DNA from: Sporosarcina sp. FSL K6-2383
GTDB taxonomy: Bacteria; Bacillota; Bacilli; Bacillales_A; Planococcaceae
Direction of reading: 5' to 3'
Length of the DNA stretch: 64,000 nt
Assembly (NCBI RefSeq): GCF_038618305.1
Contig: NZ_CP152017.1
Coordinates: 3,422,501 to 3,486,500 of the forward strand
The notes beneath the pieces are model-generated. The model had not been told where the DNA came from. It was given only the letters and a program-made list of their open reading frames with translations, and made no database searches. The stretch's first letter is position 1. Every line of letters starts with the position of its first letter. A program made the translations under genes and the position numbers. This document shows, one piece after another, positions 36,133 through 45,227 of this stretch.

Positions 36133-37275
36133 TCATTTTTTCTTACTATTCCCAACCGTTTTCGAGTTACCTTCTGTCAGTTGGCCTTTATACCATACTT
36201 TTTGGACCGTTTTAATACCTTTTGTCAGCTTACGGTAATCGCGCTCCTCTGCATAGGACAACAGCGTTAGCACTTCTCCGTCTTCTCCTGCACGTCCTGT
36301 TCGTCCAGATCGATGCAAGTATTGTTCAATCGTGTGCGGCACGTCTACATGGATAACATGCGTCAGTCCTTCGATATCTAATCCACGCGCTGCAAGATCT
36401 GTTGCGATTAGCACACGTAACTCCCCTTTACGGAAGCTTTCCAGCGTTTGCTGTCGCTCAAATTTCTTCATTTCTGAATGTAAGACTGCAATCGGTGCCT
36501 CATTATATTTGAGCTTCATTTCTTTCATCCGAAGCTGATCGACATTATTAATAAAAGCTAAAGCACGAATTCCTTTTAAATGAGAAATTCCCCGTAAAAC
36601 ATCTGTCTTGTCTCGTATATCTGTCTTAACAAATGAATGAACAACTTTACCTGATTTCGGCATTTCTTCAGCACCAACCTGAATGCGAATAGGATCATTC
36701 ATAAACTTGCTGGCAACTACTTCAATTTCCTCAGTAATTGTCGCAGATACTGCAATGACTTGTCTGTCTGGATGCGCTGCGTCAATCATGTTTTTTACAA
36801 TAACTCGATGATCGCGAGATAGAAGCTGGTCTCCCTCATCTAATACAATATGACGTATATCATACATTTTCAATTTCTTCACTTTTACAAGCTCCGCCAA
36901 ACGACCTGGCGTTCCAACAACAATTGTTGGTTTCTTCTTCAATTTCTCGATTTGACGCTGCATATTAGCACCGCCAATAAGCTGAGTAACAGTAATTGGT
37001 GTTCCTTGCACCCATTCTCTAATGACATTGACAATTTGCATCGACAACTCCTGTGATGGCGTCATAATCAATGCCTGGGTTTGTTTTTTATTGCCATCGA
37101 CTACTTGTAAAATAGGCAAGACAAAAGCTAACGTCTTCCCAGAGCCTGTCGGTGATTCCGCGACGATATCTTTACCCGCCAGCATTTCTGGAATCAGTTT
37201 TGTTTGAATCGGCATTTCGTGCTCGAACTTCCATTTATTCTTGAATGCATCATCCATGTTTTCCAAGAAGGACAT
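36133..37275 (-). CDS. DEAD-box RNA helicase, YfmL/CshC-like
   Basis: This ATP-dependent RNA helicase of about 380 residues starts at ATG 37275 (GGTGGAG upstream). Motifs in order are Q-motif region ENMDDAFKNKWKFEHEMPIQ, motif I AESPTGSGKT, Ia TPSQELSMQI, GG IGGANMQRQ, Ib VGTPGR, II LDEGD (Gly replaces Ala), III SATITEE, IV ALAFINN, V ATDLAARGLD and VI HRSGRTGRAG. The short basic C-terminus resembles B. subtilis YfmL, linked to ribosome assembly and cold growth. Confidence 0.92.
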   Translation of the reverse strand: MSFLENMDDAFKNKWKFEHEMPIQTKLIPEMLAGKDIVAESPTGSGKTLAFVLPILQVVDGNKKQTQALIMTPSQELSMQIVNVIREWVQGTPITVTQLIGGANMQRQIEKLKKKPTIVVGTPGRLAELVKVKKLKMYDIRHIVLDEGDQLLSRDHRVIVKNMIDAAHPDRQVIAVSATITEEIEVVASKFMNDPIRIQVGAEEMPKSGKVVHSFVKTDIRDKTDVLRGISHLKGIRALAFINNVDQLRMKEMKLKYNEAPIAVLHSEMKKFERQQTLESFRKGELRVLIATDLAARGLDIEGLTHVIHVDVPHTIEQYLHRSGRTGRAGEDGEVLTLLSYAEERDYRKLTKGIKTVQKVWYKGQLTEGNSKTVGNSKKK

Positions 37276-37347
37276 ACTTATCTCCACCTTCACTCTAGTC
37301 TTCTCAGTGTATCATAATAGGCAAACATTTCGCCTTCGGATATACAT

Positions 37348-38082
37348 TTACTTTTTAACGGTATGACCGCATCTTTCAATCGCGGTTTCTGCAAGAACTA
37401 ACAGCGAATCAATGTATTCATCTCCCAGTCCTAGCTCCTGCCTGACGACCGATAATTCTGTGCAACCAAGAATGACCTTATCGCAGCCTGCTTCTGCCAT
37501 CGCACCTTTAATAATCATCCATTTCTCATGATCAGCTGGTTTCCCAGCCTTCACATCATCATAAATGAGGGACATGACCACTGACTGGATATGGGCATCT
37601 GGGATGATAGGCGTCATGCCATAGCGCTCACACGCTGACTGATAGACGCCTGTAGTAATCGTCCCAGTTGTCCCAAGAATACCAATACGCTTCGCTCCGT
37701 CCTGTGCAGCCCTTGCTGCCGTCTCCCCTATCATGTCAATCAAAGGAAGAGTTGCACCTTCCTCTATTTGTCCGAAGAAAGAGTGCGCCGTATTGCATGG
37801 AATGACAAGGATTTGAGCACCAGCAACGGCTAGTCGCTTCGCATCTGATAAAATAACTGGCACTGGATCTTCTTCACTTTCACCTAAAATGAAGGCTGTA
37901 CGATCGGGAATATGTGGGTTATTCGTAATAATCATGTCGACATGGTCTTGGTCTCTTTCCGCCTCAGTTAGTCTAACAATCATTTCACCCACTAACATCG
38001 TAGCAAGCGGACCTACACCACCGATAATTCCTAGCGTTTTTTTTTCCATATGCTTGTCAATACCTTCACTGTTAGATTTCAT
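37348..38082 (-). CDS. Aspartate/glutamate racemase
   Basis: This 244-residue PLP-independent racemase has two catalytic cysteines: one in VIPCNTAHSFF and one in VILGCTELSVV. The N-terminal GIIGGVGPLATM is typical of aspartate racemases and their close relatives. It starts 7 bp after the FemABX-type gene, with AGGGGTGA upstream, so it is cotranscribed with the ligase cluster. In Enterococcus faecium an aspartate racemase is linked to the D-aspartate ligase Aslfm, so here it probably supplies D-Asp or D-Glu for the peptidoglycan bridge. The exact amino acid is not proven. Confidence 0.88.
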   Translation of the reverse strand: MKSNSEGIDKHMEKKTLGIIGGVGPLATMLVGEMIVRLTEAERDQDHVDMIITNNPHIPDRTAFILGESEEDPVPVILSDAKRLAVAGAQILVIPCNTAHSFFGQIEEGATLPLIDMIGETAARAAQDGAKRIGILGTTGTITTGVYQSACERYGMTPIIPDAHIQSVVMSLIYDDVKAGKPADHEKWMIIKGAMAEAGCDKVILGCTELSVVRQELGLGDEYIDSLLVLAETAIERCGHTVKK

Positions 38083-38089
38083 TAGCCAG

Positions 38090-39124
38090 TCACCCCTGAT
38101 TCGGTTTCTTACGCAAGCGCTTGACCAGCGGAATGACTTTTTCTAAGATGTTATACATGAACGGTTTGTATACTTTATCGAGCTCCCCGATATACTCGGT
38201 TGCGCCATCTTTATCACAAAAGCTTTTCTTGAAAATATACAACCCGTCCCCTTCTTCAAAAAAACCACCGAAATCGTATTGACTTGCTCCTATTTCAATA
38301 CCCCATTTTATCATTTCATAATTCATAATGTGGTTAGGATTCAAATTTCGTTTGACATTTGTACTACCTGCATACAAATAATACATTTTCCCATGGTAAT
38401 TTATCGTCAGCGCACCTGCCAAAATATCGCCCTCATGATAGGCGATATAAACTCTTGACTCCTCGTACCTATCACGGATTTTTTTGAAATACTCCACTGA
38501 TCGTGTTGTAATATTATTACGCTCTGACATCGTTCGATACGTTTCATAAAATAATTCAATATCCTCATCACTACGTGAATAACGGACTTGGACACCTTTT
38601 TTTATAGCACCTCTAATCGTACTACGCCCTTTTTTTGAAAACTTTGTCATGATTGTTTCTTCATCATGATCATCCAAAAAGAGAATCATATTTTTACGAG
38701 GTTGAATGAGTTTTTCTTGATCGTCATCTTTTGACGTTAGTTGAAAGCCTGCATTTTTATATAAATCATATAGCTCGTCCGAATACGCAATTTCAGGATC
38801 AAATTTCAGCATGATTGCTTTATGCTTCTTCGCAACACTGTTCGCTTCCTTCAAAAGCCGCTGAACAAGCGCCAAGTCTGTGACATCACAAACCGGACCT
38901 CTCGTCGCATATAACATAGAAAAGCCGCCTGGTAATCTTTTTATAAGAATGGACATCGCGGCGATAATTTCCCCATCCTGTTCAAGGTAGACGTGCTCAT
39001 TTCCCCAATCATCCTTCACCTCGGCCCATAATCGGTCTTGCATCATAGAGCCATATGGAGAACTGCGGACAAACTTATCGTACCTCCTCACATCTGCCGT
39101 ATTCAATTTATCGAGCAAAGCCAT
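38090..39124 (-). CDS. FemABX-family peptidoglycan aminoacyltransferase
   Basis: This protein of about 344 residues starts at ATG 39124 (GGAGG 8 nt upstream). Two GNAT-like folds with the MurM/FemX pattern are visible: YGSMMQDRLWAEVK near the N-terminus, SKKGRSTIRGAIKKGVQVRY, ILAGALTINYHGKMYYLYAG and the final YDFGGFFEEGDGLYIFKKSF. Such enzymes add an amino acid from tRNA to the side-chain amine of lysine in lipid II. It sits between an ATP-grasp ligase and a racemase, so it most likely contributes the first residue of an interpeptide bridge. Confidence 0.9.
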   Translation of the reverse strand: MALLDKLNTADVRRYDKFVRSSPYGSMMQDRLWAEVKDDWGNEHVYLEQDGEIIAAMSILIKRLPGGFSMLYATRGPVCDVTDLALVQRLLKEANSVAKKHKAIMLKFDPEIAYSDELYDLYKNAGFQLTSKDDDQEKLIQPRKNMILFLDDHDEETIMTKFSKKGRSTIRGAIKKGVQVRYSRSDEDIELFYETYRTMSERNNITTRSVEYFKKIRDRYEESRVYIAYHEGDILAGALTINYHGKMYYLYAGSTNVKRNLNPNHIMNYEMIKWGIEIGASQYDFGGFFEEGDGLYIFKKSFCDKDGATEYIGELDKVYKPFMYNILEKVIPLVKRLRKKPNQG

Positions 39125-39180
39125 AATCTTTACCTCCAATTACAAACCTTTTCAATCACTAACTGTATGCCGTACTATGT

Positions 39181-40404
39181 TTAGTCCTTTAATTTGAAAT
39201 ACTTCTCAAAACGTTTGTAGTAATCTTTGTAAAATGAATTCAATTTAAATTTACGAATGAAACTGAGATCCGCAGGGTAATACAGCGTGCGTGCGGCCTC
39301 CCCTTTAGCAAACCGATCAATGACTTGGGATTTCAGTTCTTCATCCATCGTATAGTTAATAAGAAGATCCTTAGGCACCCCATGCCATAGCCGGCTATTC
39401 GAGCCGTACTCAATCGATAAATCACTATTATTGACCCGATCCTCAACGAGGTATTTGGCCATATTATAGCCATTCGTCGTTACAAAATAACTACTTCTAC
39501 CTTGTCTAATATTCAATTCAAAAATTTTATATTTACCATCGCGTCTGTCATACTTCAAATCGATGTTGGCATAGCCGCGGAAGTTGATCGCTTCGAGGAA
39601 CTTTTTATATTGTGCATAGATTTCTGCATTCTCTTCACCAATAATACCGACATAATTCCCAATCAAAATCGGCGTATAGTCTTCGAGGACAACTCGTCCA
39701 AGACACATCATACGCACTTTGCCATGTTGGTCAACATAGGCATTCAATACACGCATGACCGTATCGTTCCCTGGGATATAATCTTGAATAATAAGCGAGT
39801 CCGTATAGCTTGATGAATAAATATTGCGGATGGCTTCCGTAAATGCCGCCTTATCATGTAGCACATACGCCTTCTTTTTCCCTTCGAACTGCGCATTGAA
39901 ATACGTCATGCTATCTGATGGTTTCACAACGACCGGAAAGTCGAATGGTAGATCCATCTCAGGGTCCATTCCTTTATTAAAAATAACTGTATCTGGGTAA
40001 TCGAGTCCATGCTCTTCACACATTTCATAGAAGCGCTCTTTATAGACAACCTGATCCATCAGCTCTTCACTTATAAATGGTAGAACATAAAAGGGTTCGA
40101 GCGCTGCTCGACTGCGAATCGCAAGTTCTGCATAATTCTCATTACTCGCCACAACAAGTAGCTTGTCCGCACGATCTTTTAATTCTTTATGAAGGTCCAA
40201 CATACTTTGGACAAATATTTCAGGTTCATCTAAGTTCTCATAAATTTTCTTTTCTATAATCTTACTATGCATCGTCGGTAAAATATGCCCTTTTGTAACA
40301 ACAATACTCTTGATGCCATATTGTTCATGAAAGGCCCTCGCCATACCATATGCATTATCATCAGATCCAAGGATAACCGGCAAAAATTCTGCTTTTCCCA
40401 TCAT
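39181..40404 (-). CDS. ATP-grasp D-aspartate (or D-glutamate) ligase-like protein
   Basis: This 407-residue ATP-grasp enzyme resembles E. faecium Aslfm, as I recall it, in several blocks: PVILGSDDNAYGMARAF at the N-terminus, QFEGKKKAYVL, IIQDYIPGNDTVMRVLNAYV, RMMCLGRVVLED and FELNIRQGRSSYFVTTNGYN. Metal and nucleotide residues (Glu and Asn in FELNIRQGR) are intact. AslFm activates the beta-carboxylate of D-Asp and ligates it to the lysine amine of the UDP-MurNAc-pentapeptide. Linked FemABX and racemase genes support a bridge-building role. Confidence 0.87.
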   Translation of the reverse strand: MMGKAEFLPVILGSDDNAYGMARAFHEQYGIKSIVVTKGHILPTMHSKIIEKKIYENLDEPEIFVQSMLDLHKELKDRADKLLVVASNENYAELAIRSRAALEPFYVLPFISEELMDQVVYKERFYEMCEEHGLDYPDTVIFNKGMDPEMDLPFDFPVVVKPSDSMTYFNAQFEGKKKAYVLHDKAAFTEAIRNIYSSSYTDSLIIQDYIPGNDTVMRVLNAYVDQHGKVRMMCLGRVVLEDYTPILIGNYVGIIGEENAEIYAQYKKFLEAINFRGYANIDLKYDRRDGKYKIFELNIRQGRSSYFVTTNGYNMAKYLVEDRVNNSDLSIEYGSNSRLWHGVPKDLLINYTMDEELKSQVIDRFAKGEAARTLYYPADLSFIRKFKLNSFYKDYYKRFEKYFKLKD

Positions 40405-40627
40405 CTTTTCCTCCTCATACTAGAAATATCTATTTTATGTGAATGTCCGTTGCTAAAAACAAAATATTCAGAGCTCAAATCCTTTTGAATGAAGGTTCAA
40501 GTCAACTCTACCACCCTTAAATTTACGTGAATGAAGGGTGACTGTCAATTATACCATGATTAAATCACGCCCCGGATTTCAATCAATTAACTATCAATGA
40601 TTTTTTCACATAGGTGAGGAACCACCA

Positions 40628-40667
40628 AAAAGAAGTATTCCACCTATCACATGGAATACTTCTTTTC
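40628..40667 (-). terminator. Terminator-like hairpin in the 40.4-40.9 kb gap
   Basis: AAAAGAAGTATTCCA and TGGAATACTTCTTTT pair with a 9-11 nt loop. On the minus strand it could end transcripts of the GlpQ-like gene after reading through repeat B. Confidence 0.7.
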
Positions 40668-40759
40668 GATTGATTATCAATCTTCATCCAGCAAGAAACT
40701 TCCACCTCTATAGGGGACGAGATCATTGTAGTTTGCTTTCCCCTGTTCAACGAGTGTTC

Positions 40760-40931
40760 AAACTCCAGCTGAACGAAGATAATCCTCCGGAGGATGTCAC
40801 AGATTTTGAGGGGAGTCAAGGGATGGCAGTCTAAGTTCGCGACCTCCTGTCACAACGACTGCATGACCTACATCCTGTACGCCTCAAGCTCGATTCAAAA
40901 TCTGGACGCAATTACGCCGAGACGTAATTGA
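40760..40931. repeat. Repeat family B, copy 3
   Basis: Shared modules are CCTCCGGAGGATGTCA, CAGATTTTGAGGGGAGT, ATTCAAAATC, GACGCAATTACGCC and the end GAGACGTAATTGAT, which abuts the stop codon of the GlpQ-like gene at 40932. The left hairpin is degenerate (AACTCCAGCTGAAC). Confidence 0.68.
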
Positions 40932-41780
40932 TTATTGCCTAGCTAAAAAAGTAGGTTCTTCAACTGGCCATTGTGAAAAGTCTGTAATAATACCATCTAC
41001 CCCATATTGAAATCCTTTCGAAATCAACTGCTGATCTCTCTTCGACCACACTAGCACTTTTCCACCATAGGCGTGTATACGATCTACCATTCGCTTATTA
41101 ATATACGACACATCGAAGTTAATATAAGTTGCAAATGATGTTAAATCTTCTAATCTTTTAGAGGTAGGCAATAGTGTAGAAGGCTTCATCAAAACAGCAA
41201 TTTGTAATTCTGGAAGTAAGCTATGTATTTTCTTCATCGATTCAATATCAAAGGATTGCACAATGACACCGCTTACATCTTCATACTTCTTTAATAATTC
41301 GACTACTTTTTCCTCAATACCTGGGTATAATTTAGGCTTCTTAATCTCTATTAACAGCCCTATTTCACCATAGAACTCATCAAGTAATTCATCAAGCGTA
41401 ATAATCTTTTCTCCGCTAAAAGAGGCATCAAATGACATTCCCGCATCCAGTTCTTTCAATTCAGCGAGTGTATAATCTTTGACAAAACCTGTACCATTCG
41501 TCGTTCGATCTACTTTTTCATCATGTAAAATAACTAGTTCTCCATCTTTGGAAAGATGGACATCACTCTCCAGAAAATCAGCCCCAAGCTCCAGTCCTTT
41601 TTGAAAAGCAGCCTGTGTATTTTCAGGTGCGTAACTAGAAGCCCCTCGATGTGCAACACTAATCATTCCTGTCATTTCTACCTGCTTAGGCGGATGCTCA
41701 TTAAATCCAACAAGTAGAAGCAAACAAGCACTGACCAAACCAGCTAACAAACTCACTTTCTTTTTCCCTAGTTTTCTCAT
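40932..41780 (-). CDS. Glycerophosphodiester phosphodiesterase (GlpQ/UgpQ family), membrane-anchored
   Basis: This protein of about 282 residues starts at ATG 41780 and has a basic N-terminus and one hydrophobic segment (about 10-27), so it is secreted or anchored. Catalytic motifs are VAHRGASSYAPENT (His, Arg, Glu), LESDVHLSKDGELVILHDE (Glu, Asp, His) and IEIKKP. It hydrolyses glycerophosphodiesters to glycerol-3-phosphate and an alcohol; extracellular forms act on phospholipid or teichoic acid breakdown products. It is monocistronic. Confidence 0.9.
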   Translation of the reverse strand: MRKLGKKKVSLLAGLVSACLLLLVGFNEHPPKQVEMTGMISVAHRGASSYAPENTQAAFQKGLELGADFLESDVHLSKDGELVILHDEKVDRTTNGTGFVKDYTLAELKELDAGMSFDASFSGEKIITLDELLDEFYGEIGLLIEIKKPKLYPGIEEKVVELLKKYEDVSGVIVQSFDIESMKKIHSLLPELQIAVLMKPSTLLPTSKRLEDLTSFATYINFDVSYINKRMVDRIHAYGGKVLVWSKRDQQLISKGFQYGVDGIITDFSQWPVEEPTFLARQ

Positions 41781-41819
41781 CACCGACACCCCAACCACTA
41801 TGTATTTCAGACTATTCTA

Positions 41820-42019
41820 ATCATTCTATGATTATATCTTAACATAAATATAAAGTCCTGAAAACCCTTATTTCTCTCTATTTCGACATGCCAAAAAACC
41901 ACTATTCACAACAGGACAGGAGATTTGTACTACACCAAGACATATCTTGTTGAACAACTATTTATTCATATGAAATATAGATGAATAAAGGCATGAAAAT
42001 TCTTCATTTTCACTGGACT
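41820..42019. other. Non-coding stretch, left part of a 1.5-kb gene-free region
   Basis: No gene, promoter or terminator could be supported between the GlpQ-like start and the family A repeat. The sequence GGCATGAAAATTCTTCATTTTCACTGG just before 42020 is partly shared with the flank of repeat A copy 2. Confidence 0.4.
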
Positions 42020-42250
42020 ATTTCCGGTTCGCTTTCGGTTAGATATTCACGACACGATTACCGTGGGAGCAAGTATGGCTAGAAATGACTTCGTCATTCC
42101 TAGCCACACCTTTTTCGGTCATCTTGTTGCGAATAGTTGCCTGTCGCGTACCTACAATATTCAAGTGAAAATTGCGATTGTTTGGGAAGTAGAGAATAGA
42201 TGACTTTCTATAGGGACTATAAGTGCCCGAAGATACAATTTCGGGCACTG
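42020..42250 (+). repeat. Repeat family A, copy 3
   Basis: CCGGTTCGCTTTCGG is followed by GATTACCGTGGGAGCAAG, a variable hairpin GGCTAGAAATGAC/GTCATTCCTAGCC, TTTTTCGGTCATCTTGTTGC, CCTGTCGCGTACCTACAAT, TTCAAG and a terminal hairpin GTGCCCGAAGATACAATTTCGGGCAC. It belongs to the same subtype as copy 2. Confidence 0.75.
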
Positions 42251-43284
42251 TTGTACTTTTTAGAGAGTGTTTCTTTTCTTATTTTTAGCAAGCCCCAGAA
42301 AAAGAACACACGCTGCCAGCACACCACTTCCCCGATGTCATACTCACCTTTTTATAACTTTGTATCCTTTTTCGACTAGAAACTCTATATATAATGTGAA
42401 GCCATCGTTCATCGAGGCAAAAACGTCTTACTTTAGTTGAAAAGGGGCATTCGACTACTGTAGGAGCCATTATGGGAAGAGGAGAATTTGTGTGGAGTGA
42501 ATAAATCAATCAAAAAGTACTGATTTTACTGCTTCCATCGCTTGTAATGGAAGTTGTGTTAAATGCGACCATTTTTCTACAACAACTACATGTGAACTTG
42601 CTCATCTCGACTAAAGTTCGGGATGGGCATAAGTGGTTTTGGAAAAACGATGAATTCCCACTTTGGTCAGTGGACACCTACAAAAGATCCACCCACAAAA
42701 CAGAAGAAAGTATCTATCTTATTTCAATCGTCTCGTATAGCTATTCGAAAATGGACAAGATAAAATGGTACTGCATTTACTGCCCAAAGATGCAATATCA
42801 GGCTGTGCAGCATGCACCATCAGTGAGAGCAAAATCTACACAAGAGTGGGCGCAATTTGCTCTCACTACAGAATGCAAAATGCCCCTAGCAATAACCAAA
42901 GAGTATTAAAAGTAATAAAAAAGATATTGTCGAGAACGATCTCGACGGTGTATCTTGTTTCAAAATATGCAAGTAACTCACACGACTCTATCATCGCTGT
43001 TGAACTGTCTATGGACATGTGAAAGCATAACAAAAGGACTTGCATATATGAGAATCAATCATAAACGCAAGTCCTGTTATTGTTAAACTAAAGCACCTCG
43101 TTCGACAAAGGAATAAAACGATCATTTTCCTTAATTATACAAGTTCCATCAAAAAAGGCGAAAACCCATACGGGATTAGCGTTCGTAGAGTTAATTACAT
43201 GATGCTAAAGCGAAAAAAATTATAGTTAAAACTTTATAATTACACCTAAACTATAATATTTGTTACCTAACAACATATCAACTC
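42251..43284. other. Gene-free region of about 1 kb with hairpins
   Basis: No ORF here has a ribosome-binding site together with protein-like composition. Visible structures are a GTGAGAGCAAA/ATTTGCTCTCAC hairpin at 42822-42867, an ATAACA-AAGGACTTGC/GCAAGTCCTGTTAT hairpin at 43027-43082, and a short repeat with TAAAGCACCTCGTTCG at 43085. It may be decayed mobile or accessory DNA. Confidence 0.45.
43085..43120. repeat. Short inter-gene repeat C (TAAAGCACC), copy 1
   Basis: AAACTAAAGCACCTCGTTCG is related to sequences at 44361 and 45736; each lies just downstream of an accessory gene on the minus strand. Confidence 0.5.
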
Positions 43285-44301
43285 CTACGGGAGCAAATTA
43301 CTATATTTACTACCCTTAACGACTTCCTCTGCATCCGTTTTTGTCCATTCCAATATTGAACTATCAGGGGTGTTTTCGATGAAGCTTTCAGTGATTTGAT
43401 AACCTATTTTGTAATTCGACCATCGCGGAATATCTTTAGCTGGATTACCATAAACAAAATGATTGTAAATTTTATAATCTATAGAATTACCATTTATACT
43501 TAATTCCTCTAAAACCCGGGCTTCCACATCCTCTGTTAGAGGTTCTATCCACGGAGGATTTATTTCAGGATAGAGAATAGTAGCAAAAGAATCTGCTTTC
43601 CCTTCTGTAATTATTGTATCTAATACGCTATATACACTTTGTTCGCCGTTTAAGGTCATATTGACGGTATGATGATATTCGTGAGCCACGGCATATTTAA
43701 TAACTTCTTTTGAAGCAGTTGGATCAATCATAATTAAAACGTTATTACCAAAATAAGCATAGCCAGCCACTCCATCCATAATATACGTCGTAAACGAGTT
43801 TTCAGGATTAACTGGAAGTAGATAAATTGATGTATTTGCACCCGATGATAATAGCTTAGCTGATTCCAATATTGCTTCTTCAATCCATTGATTGATTTGT
43901 TCCTGGTTTTCAAGTAGTTCATTCGTATTTTTTTCCAGTTGATCTACTCGAGAAGTTGGTCTAAGAGGGTCATTCTCCGTTACTCCTAATTGTAAATAGT
44001 GAAGAGAGGATTTATCTTTAAATGGTTCTAAAACATGCTCTGTATAGATAGCTTTTCTATCAAGTGCAGGATTCTCACTAATTATTCTTGCGTATTCCAA
44101 CACTTCATCGAAAAATGATATAATTTTAAACTCCTGCCCTTTATACGAAAAATGGTATGGTGTTTCAATAGGAGTATTGTCATCATCCACTTTCTCATGT
44201 TCCTCTTCCTGTATTCCTTTGTTTTCTTCTTTAACATCTGTACAACCAGACATAAAAATAACAAATAACAGTAAAATTGATAAGTTTATCAAACGTCTCA
44301 T
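43285..44301 (-). CDS. Lipoprotein with HEYHH metallopeptidase-like motif (DUF2268-like)
   Basis: This lipoprotein of about 338 residues starts at ATG 44301 with AGGAGGG upstream. Its signal peptide ends in MSGC, so Cys19 is lipidated. The C-terminal half contains AVAHEYHHTVNMTL followed about 20 residues later by ITEGKADSF. This is the HExxH...E pattern of a zinc metallopeptidase and fits the DUF2268 group of putative Zn proteases. The N-terminal third is Glu/Lys/Asp-rich. It is the first gene of the accessory island at 43-47 kb. Substrate is unknown. Confidence 0.75.
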   Translation of the reverse strand: MRRLINLSILLLFVIFMSGCTDVKEENKGIQEEEHEKVDDDNTPIETPYHFSYKGQEFKIISFFDEVLEYARIISENPALDRKAIYTEHVLEPFKDKSSLHYLQLGVTENDPLRPTSRVDQLEKNTNELLENQEQINQWIEEAILESAKLLSSGANTSIYLLPVNPENSFTTYIMDGVAGYAYFGNNVLIMIDPTASKEVIKYAVAHEYHHTVNMTLNGEQSVYSVLDTIITEGKADSFATILYPEINPPWIEPLTEDVEARVLEELSINGNSIDYKIYNHFVYGNPAKDIPRWSNYKIGYQITESFIENTPDSSILEWTKTDAEEVVKGSKYSNLLP

Positions 44302-44360
44302 TATATCCCTCCTACCCCTTTTGTAGAACAAGAAAATAGAGCCGTCTAAGCAGCTCTGAT

Positions 44361-44393
44361 CTTCAAGTAAAGCACCTGGTTAGTGAAATAACG
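44361..44393. repeat. Short inter-gene repeat C, copy 2
   Basis: CTTCAAGTAAAGCACCTGG is followed by TTAGTGAAATAACG, between the lipoprotein and methyltransferase genes. Confidence 0.5.
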
Positions 44394-44435
44394 AACCTTT
44401 TCTTCGAGATGTGAATTCGTTGGTTAGAAAACCCT

Positions 44436-45197
44436 CTATTTTTTTTTAGCAGTACAAAACATTTCTGCAAAATCATTTACAATTGTTTTATCAGGATTAT
44501 TTTTCACATCATATTTCATTCTTTCTAACCCTTCTTCATAGTCTTTATCGCTAATCAAAGTTAGCACAGAAATATCTCTGTTTTCAGCATAATCTATATA
44601 GTCACTTACCCTTACATTTTCCATTCTATATTCGACTTTTAAGTTTACTTCTAACCCCCTTGTTGAAAGCTCGTTAAAAATAACCTCTTTATCCCAAAAC
44701 CTTTTTAAATCTTCATAGTATGCTGTTGGAAAGTAGTGATAAACCCACCATTTAGGCATATCGTGAATCACTATATTATGTAATTTATAGACACCACCTA
44801 TTTGTAATACACGGTATATCTCATTTAATGCCTGTTGCTTGTTGCTGTAATGATGAAACGCGTAATTATTAGAAATAAAGTCAAAAATCTCTGAATCATA
44901 CGACATTCCCTCTACATTTGCATTAGTAAACTCTACATTTTTTACTTTTTCATTAGCCTTCTTTAACATTTGGTCAGACAAGTCAAGTCCATACCAATTA
45001 ATATTAATTCCGTCAAAATAGTTAATTTGTTTTTCAAGATATAGACCAGTTCCACAAGATAAATCTAATACGTTATATTCAGTCTTCGCGTTTTTCTCAA
45101 TATGATTTTTTAAATCATAATCAAATCTTAATTCATCAACTCTATACTGATTATTATCGTATTTTTCTGCTATTCTTGAATAATTGGTTGTTTTCAT
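44436..45197 (-). CDS. Class I SAM-dependent methyltransferase
   Basis: This 253-residue protein has the glycine-rich SAM motif LDLSCGTGLYLEKQ (motif I), acidic YGLDLSD (motif II), NANVEGM, and FISNNYAFHHYSNKQQALNE (motif III/IV). The layout is that of UbiE/Methyltransf_11 type small-molecule methyltransferases. It starts at ATG 45197 with GGAGGAG upstream. AT content is higher than in the flanking core genes, in keeping with accessory DNA. The substrate is unknown. Confidence 0.85.
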   Translation of the reverse strand: MKTTNYSRIAEKYDNNQYRVDELRFDYDLKNHIEKNAKTEYNVLDLSCGTGLYLEKQINYFDGININWYGLDLSDQMLKKANEKVKNVEFTNANVEGMSYDSEIFDFISNNYAFHHYSNKQQALNEIYRVLQIGGVYKLHNIVIHDMPKWWVYHYFPTAYYEDLKRFWDKEVIFNELSTRGLEVNLKVEYRMENVRVSDYIDYAENRDISVLTLISDKDYEEGLERMKYDVKNNPDKTIVNDFAEMFCTAKKK

Positions 45198-45227
45198 ATT
45201 TCTCTCTCCTCCTACCCTCGCGTTGTA

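Noticed and set aside
40583-40819. 78-codon ORF on the minus strand between the ligase and GlpQ-like genes
   Set aside because: It covers a terminator hairpin and part of repeat B and has no start signal.
42039-42248. 69-codon ORF inside repeat A copy 3
   Set aside because: The other copies of the repeat do not keep this frame, so it is not a conserved product of the element.
42547-42909. 120-codon ORF on the plus strand
   Set aside because: No ribosome-binding site and no recognisable domain; it falls in a hairpin-rich, gene-free stretch.
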